Shown piece by piece: positions 7,101 to 11,749 of a stretch of DNA of 11,749 nucleotides. Where the stretch lies: positions 1-11,749 of the forward strand of contig PMUE01000215.1 in the NCBI GenBank assembly GCA_003167055.1, written 5' to 3'. The notes beneath the pieces are model-generated. The model did not search any database and had not been told where the DNA came from. It saw nothing but the letters and a program-made list of their open reading frames with translations. The translations under genes and the position numbers were made by a program. The number at the start of each line of letters is the position of its first letter. The first letter of the stretch is position 1. This DNA is from Vulcanimicrobiota bacterium (GTDB taxonomy: Bacteria; Vulcanimicrobiota; Vulcanimicrobiia; Vulcanimicrobiales; Vulcanimicrobiaceae).

Positions 7101-8488
7101 GGATACGTACCGGGCGGATTCAACGTGGGGCTTGCGGCCGAAAACGTAAACGTGCCGGTTGCCGTGCAGGTCGCGGAAGTGTTATTGGTGAGCGTACACG
7201 TGCCCGGGATGGTGTTGGTCGTCGCGACGTAGACGACTTGGCCGTCGGGATCGCTCGCGGTCATGCGATACGTTCCGCCGACTTGGTTGGGAACGTCTGC
7301 GAGAATTCCGCCGGTCGATTGATCGTTCGCGCTGTCCCAGGCGAATTGCGTTGCCGTCGATATTGTGGGAGCCGCGGGCGAGGGCGCCGGCGCCGGTGTA
7401 CCGTAGAGCAGGAAGCCGTACTGCTGGAAGCCGGTCAGTGAGACTTGTACCTGACCAAGTGTTTGACCGGCTGTCTTGTCGTACACGACCACCGAGTAGG
7501 TCCCAGCCGGGTAACTTTCACTCAGTTGCCACGTTAGCGATAGCTGCCCACTCGGCGCGCTGATGCCCGGAGAGTTCGCGGGATTGCAGATCAGCGAATT
7601 GGGCGCGCCGCTTGGGTACGGGCTCGGTGACGCCGGCGCGGGAGTAGAATTGGGTGTAACGTAGACGCAGAATGAGTTGACGGACGTCGACATGACGTAG
7701 ACGACATACGAGTCGTTCGTTGAAACGTCCGGAAGATAGATATACGCGGCTGAACTCGTGTTGATGTTGTACTGATACGACGCCTGCGTGTGATAGGGAT
7801 CCTGATAGACGCCGATCGTGAACGATTGCCCGGCGTTGACATACACGATTGAGACGATGACTTGCGCCGTCACATCGTAGACGAAGAACGCGTAGGTGCC
7901 CGCCGCGCTCAGCGTCGTGGTGTGTGCGGTCGGGCCGTTGTACAAATAGGGAGCGATGCTTACCAGCGTTGCCGTCGTCGCGGTCGGCGGAACGTAATAG
8001 TCCTCGTACAGGTCGGTCTGACTCCAGTCGCCGTTATTGGTCGCTTCCCACGTGAGCGAACAGCCGATGGAGTACAGAGCGCCGGTCGATCCGCAGTTTG
8101 CCGCGGCGGTAAGATCGATCGTTGCGCCGGTCGCGGCCAAGGGGTGGTAGCGTCCGCCTTTGAGCGTCGCCTTCGGTGTCGCCGTATTCACGCCGGTCTT
8201 CAGCGGAAGCGCCGGGAAGCACGAAAGGGGCACCTGCTGCCCGGCCTTGATCGTCTTGAGGTTCATCCCTCGGCACTGCGCGGGGAGAAAACGTTTTGCA
8301 CCGGTTGTCGGCATCGCAACCGCGGTCGCAAGCGGCCGTGCCGTTGCAATCGCAGGCAGTGGGTTCGGCGCGAGTCGCGCCCCGGCGCCGTTGACGCCGG
8401 CAAATGCTACGGTCGCGATCGCCATCGATGCTACGACGGCTCCCGCTGCGGCTACCAAACGGCGAAGGCGCGGAGCGTTCCGATCCAT
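4130..8488 (-). CDS. Giant secreted adhesin-like protein with subunit-like C-terminus
   Basis: 1452 residues with a signal peptide (MDRNAPRLRR then a hydrophobic core, cleavage after AFA at 30). The N-terminal third holds at least three Ig-like beta-sandwich units marked by a Gly-Thr-Tyr turn: AAGTYAFFVYD (196-206), PAGTYSVVVYDKTAG (327-341) and PPGTYPNN (458-465). Two of them begin with a Cys-containing SLTW strand (144-147, 317-320), and Pro/Ala/Ser linkers lie near 280-297 and 363-374. The middle (~490-1280) is Thr/Asn/Ser/Gly rich without a domain I recognise. The last ~170 residues (~1282-1452) match the small subunits: TVNFG (1323-1327), TWQLQVAAS (1366-1374) and VTITYTLIGN at the end. 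I count about 30 cysteines, suggesting disulfides formed in the periplasm. In known fibres, a large adhesin carrying a C-terminal pilin domain caps the tip; that role is inferred. The ATG at 8488 has only a weak RBS (ACGGGG). The gene is flanked by diverged direct repeats. Confidence 0.8.
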   Translation of the reverse strand: MDRNAPRLRRLVAAAGAVVASMAIATVAFAGVNGAGARLAPNPLPAIATARPLATAVAMPTTGAKRFLPAQCRGMNLKTIKAGQQVPLSCFPALPLKTGVNTATPKATLKGGRYHPLAATGATIDLTAAANCGSTGALYSIGCSLTWEATNNGDWSQTDLYEDYYVPPTATTATLVSIAPYLYNGPTAHTTTLSAAGTYAFFVYDVTAQVIVSIVYVNAGQSFTIGVYQDPYHTQASYQYNINTSSAAYIYLPDVSTNDSYVVYVMSTSVNSFCVYVTPNSTPAPASPSPYPSGAPNSLICNPANSPGISAPSGQLSLTWQLSESYPAGTYSVVVYDKTAGQTLGQVQVSLTGFQQYGFLLYGTPAPAPSPAAPTISTATQFAWDSANDQSTGGILADVPNQVGGTYRMTASDPDGQVVYVATTNTIPGTCTLTNNTSATCTATGTFTFSAASPTLNPPGTYPNNIWTMQLYNTGTGVVEASQAFQLMGYSMQTQFVIGGVDTNTLTFGCCAGGVYNQAASMVFTNTANFNYPNAPDPIKGIEYTTGPGATLTNAGGFVPPSNTTGDGVTVAITGCAGTYNTTGCAKTVTDSSGNSWTLTDYCSTATPTNPGLNSQCVLKFVPSGNVTLLPGQSITVAGMTFYGQGGNTGWPCYNVPCDTVTSILPADGLAWSSTGATSPAWTPVYYGSSGSALIGTSNAHYIGSATFPGNTSRNAVAEATNPPTVPWINTHFYPAEFAQGEYQNSSPFAIATGREDILVINLSACNGTGVPAPSCGAAASGQGLGEIAITFPTNIDASEITVDPSEPKTPAGGGATQGYYTLSSTGNNACWNTLGTNALCFNPAGGTYNGTGNRADIGVGVGNQGQIWLDVPASQASYIAQELQVESWSTQELTWTTLPADGNTETAVVGGAVAGTPVDSLSIQGFSLNSNLMAAQFDPSTVSPGATTTSYSLVYSNTTTAADANPDPVDAIVLEEATSNAWNLTAPSFSGTGSAGWANLSGTGYNVAGNDLEYWFGVCTNQYTNHTTAGPPQPPTGPTNPTTAQTALGAACTAAQEQDAVAAGGTLTINFTLANTTTGTQTFYLYAHGANGGGWSAPKTVTVTSSSKTASAKFYSVQQGATDASCDTTSNVSTNTVAQVSKSPNCFIYEVTNTSATGTDIGTVNITLPAFDVNGLATSSGDWNLVGSPVTQYVVLGTISGGLFKTTGIPAGCAINVANTFDPTSGSTPGQIQVSGCTGFAPTDNIAVEFVADTPSTESDSYLFPSTVDGATAGLAWTGSDEVSVAFSLGLAISVDPSNPGPGNSHPSVVCNPAQCTFSGETVNFGEFGAGTTITGTDVVRATVVYEGSTVAATCPAGAGTVANTWQLQVAASANATTELSTSVDETNSTTGLTYGTGVGTYFSPTAAVTTLACGNYTANSDFDVLQNFEVVNGADVSGHQVTITYTLIGN

Positions 8489-8543
8489 TAAGGCGCCCCG
8501 TTCAAGCGCAAGTCCACGCGAGAGAGGGTTTCACGTTGCGATG

Positions 8544-8685
8544 TCCTTGTCACCATGCGCGAAGGGTGCCATCCGTTGCCGAGCGAGGAAGCGAGTTACA
8601 ACAGTTCTATCGGTATCGGTCCCCTGGGAGTTAATAACAGTCCGTGTAGGGGAAGTAAAGTTAGCTGTTTTTGGAACGTAAAGAC
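8544..8685 (-). repeat. Direct repeat copy B (upstream of giant gene)
   Basis: This is the partner of 3904-4042. It covers the last ~30 codons of the usher-like gene and most of the 107-base gap before the giant gene. Its core can fold as TCCCCT/AGGGGA (8653-8648 with 8625-8620). At the end that matches the pilin RBS and start it reads GGTGACAAGGACATC, so the equivalent start codon is lost, and the giant gene instead begins 55 bases further on at 8488. Confidence 0.7.
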
Positions 8686-11600
8686 ACGGCCGCTCACGGG
8701 CTTCCCGAGCACGGTCTGTGTCCCGTCCTCCCACGTGATCTTGTCGCCGGTATGGACATCGACGAGGAACCGCGCCCTGACGGTCGCGAGTTGCCCAACT
8801 GCGTTGTTGTGCGACAAAAACTGCAGGATGACAAGCGGCAACTTTGGATCCACCGTGAGCGTGGCGTTCGGCGATACCGCCGTCCCGCCGACGCTGCCCT
8901 CAACCGGATATTGACCCGCCGCTGTGTGATCGGGTACCTCGACCTCGCCAAGCCACTTCGCGACCTCCTTGTCGTACGCGAGCGCGACATGCTTACCAAA
9001 GGCCGTCGCCGAGACGTCCTTGGCATCGGCCGGCGCGCTGATCGCGACGGTGGTCGTGCCGCGCGGAGGCAGCCGAACCTCGCTCAAGCGCATCGTCGGT
9101 ACCGTCGGTGACGTCGCGGTTCCACCGGAGACCAGCGAGAAAACGACCTTCTTTTCAAACTGCCCGACGAGGAACTGAATGCCGCTGTAATGCTCCCCCG
9201 GTGCTAAATGCACGGTCACGCTGTCGGGCGACGCACCAAGGGTCGATTTGATCGTTTCGGGATCGACAGAGATCGTGTAGTCACCGGCCACAAGGTTGTC
9301 GATGATGAAGCTGCCGTCGTCTTCGTCGATTGCGGCATGCTCGCCGGGCTCAGCCACGACGTAAGCGTTGAGCACGCCGAGCCCCGCTTGTTTGTCCATA
9401 TCTTTCGCATACAAGATCGTGCCTGAAATCGAACCCAAGAGCTGGGCGTGGAAGTCCAGCGTCGCATATCTTCCGTCGTTAACGGATACTTTACGGACGA
9501 GATCCTCCGCAGCAAAGTCGGCGCTAGCCGGAATCGACTGCGGAATCACCGTGACCACGTGTTGTCCGGCGCTTAAGCCGCCAAAGCCGAACGCTCCGCT
9601 GTTGTCGGTCTGTGCATAGGTGCCGCCGTCGACACGCAATTGAACGTTTGAGAGCGGGATCGGATTCCCGTTGGGGTCGGTTCCGTAGACATGGCCGAGA
9701 ATACCGCCGAACGTGCCGATGGTAAACGACACCGTGGCCGCCTGACCGCCTTGCACGACGATCGTCTGCACCGGATTGCTCGCCGTGAACCCAGGTGGAA
9801 TCGACGAATTGTCGATCGTGACCTGATGCTGGCCGGGCGAGATAAAGGCGAACTGGAACCCGCCGGTCACATCGGTGCGCTGGACGTATTTGTTGTCGAG
9901 CGTGACCAGCACATTGCCGACGCCCCCGCCCGAATTTCCAAAGGTTGCGAAGTTTGAATTCGCCCCCGACCCCGTTGCATTGGAACCGGCAATCGTGACC
10001 TTCCCGGAGATCGTCGCGGGAAGCCGCGGATCGACGCGCCCGCTAACGCTCGTATTCCCGTAGGTAAACGGCGCAGTCAATGCGATCGCAAACACGCGAC
10101 TACGTCCATTCGACGCCGGATTGAGCTTATCGCGCAATATTTGATACCCGAGCGACGTGGTGATTGAGATTACCGGCGAGATGCGCCGCGTCACATTGAC
10201 TAGCGGCGTACGCTGAATCGCGTCGCTCGTGCTCGACGTCGTTCGGGTAATCGTTTCCCCGATCTGCAGCGTCGTCTTCTTCCACTGCTGTGCAATGTCG
10301 AAGGAAAAGCCTTTTTGCAATCCGGCGCTCGGTGTTGGCACGCCAAAGGGGGTCGCCGTTGCATCCGGCGACGGCGGCGCGGAGAGTTGGGTCGACTTCT
10401 GAATTTGCCCGGTGAGCCCGACGCTGAGCGTGCGGGTGATCGGGCGGCGCAGGCTTGCTAAGACGGATTGCGTTTCACTGATCGAACCATCGTCAACTGA
10501 GTGCTGAAATTGCCCACCGATGAGCGCAGAAGTATGAAGGAATTGCGTTGCGAGCGATACGGCACCCACGTTCGACCAAAGGTCTTCGCCCTGGCTGCTC
10601 GCGTCTTGACGCGTGAATGTGTACGACAATCCGCCGAACTTTGGAGTAGGCGAGTAGCTGATGGTCTCAACATGTTGCTCCGTCACGCCGAAGATCGCGT
10701 CGCCGGTCTTTTCGTAGTTTGCATCCACGAAGATCGGCACACGCGACGAGTGACAGGTGAAGTCGGCGTATCGATCGCTGTAGATCTCGCCGGCGCTAAA
10801 CGAAACGAATTGATCCGGAACACCGCGGAGTGTAGTCGAACAATCGCCGCTATTTCCGAGATCGTCCAAACGTATTTGCGCGGCGATTCCGTGCGGCGAG
10901 CCGTCTCCGCCAGACCGCGACTGCCAGGCGCCTTCAGCGATTAGGCTTAAATTCCGCGCGGCGGTCGCGGCGCCGAACTCGAGCATTTTCATCTTCCCGA
11001 GTTGCGGCCCGTCGGCGTACGTGAATCCACTCTCGTAGAGGGTCCGCCCACGTACCTGCTGATCGAGCACGCCGAGGAGCTTGTCGGTCTCCTGGTCGGG
11101 ACCGAGCGCAGGCCCCTCGTAGAAGGTTGCCTGCCCGTAGCGTTGCGGCACTATTAATGAGAATCCGCGCAAGATGGTGCCGAGTTGAAGCTGCCCGAGC
11201 GCGAGCAGCTGCTGGGCGCCATAGCCCAAAGAATACTTCGGGGTCGAGTATAGGAACTGTGGGACGCCCGCGACCGACTGACCGTTCGCCGAGAAGCCAA
11301 ACGGAATTTTCAGGTCAGTCATTGTGGTCGCGGTTCGCCGGGACACGTCTGCAGTGAAGCCTGCCCCGACATCGGACTGATTCTGTGCGCTGGTCGAGGC
11401 TTGCTGAAACGGAAACGGGCCTGGGGTCGCCGTGCCGTTCGGGCCCGGGGTCGGCGTGAAAAACCCGGTCTGGCCGAATGAGGTGCTGGTGGACGTCTCC
11501 CCGAGCGAGAGGCTTCCGCTGACGTTGAACATGAGCGGCCCGCCGCGCTGCTCGATCTTCGCCCTCGGGGTCGGAATCGGCGTTGGGCTTGGCGCGGCGC

Positions 11601-11749
11601 TTGCTCCACCGGATCCGGCCGCCGCCTGGACCGCCGCCTGAACGGCCCGCGCCAGGGGTGCCAAAATCTCGGCATCCGCCCGGCTGCCGCCCGCGGCAAG
11701 GCCGGCCGCGGCCAACATAAGCACGCAACCGAGTATCTGAAGAAGGCGA
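8596..11749 (-). CDS. Outer-membrane beta-barrel, usher-like, 5' end cut by window edge
   Basis: The frame stays open to the right edge. Upstream of the first in-window start candidate (GTG at 11724, counted as residue 1) it encodes RLLQILGC, which completes the basic and hydrophobic part of a signal peptide, so the true start is outside. Cleavage is likely near RADA (15-18), followed by a Pro-rich linker (PSPTPIPTP, 45-53). Residues ~60-570 show alternating polar/hydrophobic strands with aromatic ends, as in a large barrel (e.g. LMFNVSGSLSLG 64-75, RTLSVGLTGQIQKS 431-444). Then come three carboxypeptidase-regulatory-like beta-sandwiches: ~571-668 (TDVTGGFQF), ~672-757 (TDNSGAFGFGGLSAGQH) and ~762-852 (IDEDDGSFIIDNLVAGDY). 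An Ig-like region (~876-958) and an ~80-residue tail ending GPIPIELL follow. Fimbrial ushers likewise combine a barrel with small beta domains, and TcfC/CooC-type ushers include carboxypeptidase-regulatory-like modules. First in the visible operon, it is the best candidate for the secretion pore; another barrel type is possible. Confidence 0.62.
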   Translation of the reverse strand, partial: RLLQILGCVLMLAAAGLAAGGSRADAEILAPLARAVQAAVQAAAGSGGASAAPSPTPIPTPRAKIEQRGGPLMFNVSGSLSLGETSTSTSFGQTGFFTPTPGPNGTATPGPFPFQQASTSAQNQSDVGAGFTADVSRRTATTMTDLKIPFGFSANGQSVAGVPQFLYSTPKYSLGYGAQQLLALGQLQLGTILRGFSLIVPQRYGQATFYEGPALGPDQETDKLLGVLDQQVRGRTLYESGFTYADGPQLGKMKMLEFGAATAARNLSLIAEGAWQSRSGGDGSPHGIAAQIRLDDLGNSGDCSTTLRGVPDQFVSFSAGEIYSDRYADFTCHSSRVPIFVDANYEKTGDAIFGVTEQHVETISYSPTPKFGGLSYTFTRQDASSQGEDLWSNVGAVSLATQFLHTSALIGGQFQHSVDDGSISETQSVLASLRRPITRTLSVGLTGQIQKSTQLSAPPSPDATATPFGVPTPSAGLQKGFSFDIAQQWKKTTLQIGETITRTTSSTSDAIQRTPLVNVTRRISPVISITTSLGYQILRDKLNPASNGRSRVFAIALTAPFTYGNTSVSGRVDPRLPATISGKVTIAGSNATGSGANSNFATFGNSGGGVGNVLVTLDNKYVQRTDVTGGFQFAFISPGQHQVTIDNSSIPPGFTASNPVQTIVVQGGQAATVSFTIGTFGGILGHVYGTDPNGNPIPLSNVQLRVDGGTYAQTDNSGAFGFGGLSAGQHVVTVIPQSIPASADFAAEDLVRKVSVNDGRYATLDFHAQLLGSISGTILYAKDMDKQAGLGVLNAYVVAEPGEHAAIDEDDGSFIIDNLVAGDYTISVDPETIKSTLGASPDSVTVHLAPGEHYSGIQFLVGQFEKKVVFSLVSGGTATSPTVPTMRLSEVRLPPRGTTTVAISAPADAKDVSATAFGKHVALAYDKEVAKWLGEVEVPDHTAAGQYPVEGSVGGTAVSPNATLTVDPKLPLVILQFLSHNNAVGQLATVRARFLVDVHTGDKITWEDGTQTVLGKPVSGRVFTFQKQLTLLPLHGLLLTPRGPIPIELL

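Noticed and set aside
8531..8734. Short minus-strand frame across the usher-giant junction, ending in MAPFAHGDKDIAT
   Set aside because: It overlaps the usher 3' end in another frame; its end only mirrors the alternative start region of the pilin gene through the repeat and has no RBS.
11722..11724. GTG as the start of the usher-like gene
   Set aside because: The open frame continues to the window edge and encodes the missing basic part of the signal peptide (RLLQILGC), so this codon is internal.
11725..11749. Lipobox (ILGC) in the usher-like signal peptide
   Set aside because: The Cys is followed by more hydrophobic core (VLMLAAAG), so it sits inside the h-region; a signal peptidase I site near RADA fits better.

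Overview
The window reads as chromosomal DNA of a GC-rich diderm (Gram-negative-type) bacterium. One partial gene on the plus strand (1-808) converges on a block of six co-directional minus-strand genes (11749 down to 873) that looks like a single operon for an exported surface structure. Nearly every product carries a Sec-type signal peptide, and one is a probable outer-membrane beta-barrel. The low-complexity NHL-type repeats (motif SATISGSNT) and the Thr/Ser/Asn-rich secreted proteins remind me of uncultured phyla such as Candidatus Eremiobacterota (WPS-2). That taxonomic guess is weak and rests on memory of protein style only.

Minus-strand layout in transcription order: (1) 8596-11749, 5'-truncated at the window edge, a beta-barrel followed by three carboxypeptidase-regulatory-like beta-sandwich repeats and an Ig-like C-terminus, usher-like in overall plan; (2) 4130-8488, a 1452-residue Cys-, Thr- and Asn-rich surface protein whose last ~170 residues resemble the small subunits; (3) 3172-3903, a pilin-like subunit; (4) 2310-3107, a two-domain periplasmic protein resembling pilus chaperones or DUF916-type proteins; (5) 1592-2263, a second pilin-like subunit; (6) 873-1595, a divergent third subunit overlapping gene 5 by 4 bp (ATGA). 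An outer-membrane pore, a large adhesin with a subunit-like C-terminus, several small subunits and one chaperone are the parts list of a chaperone-usher fibre. None of these proteins is a family member I can name with certainty, so the locus is best described as a candidate divergent or undescribed fibre system.

Non-coding signals: a 14-bp bidirectional terminator hairpin (822-853) between the convergent genes; a 13-bp hairpin (3117-3156) between the main subunit gene and the chaperone gene that would bury the chaperone's ribosome-binding site; a terminator-like hairpin (4074-4101) after the giant gene; and two diverged direct repeats of ~140 bp (3904-4042 and 8544-8685) that flank the giant gene exactly. 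The downstream copy contains what looks like a relic of the 3' end of the usher-like gene, which suggests the giant gene arose by duplication of, or insertion into, an older usher-subunit junction.

No gene-free stretch exceeds 300 bases; the longest is 3904-4129 (226 bases) and holds the repeat, the relic and the hairpin. I see no tRNA, rRNA, CRISPR array, insertion sequence or transposase. The operon promoter must lie beyond the right edge or be too weak to recognise.
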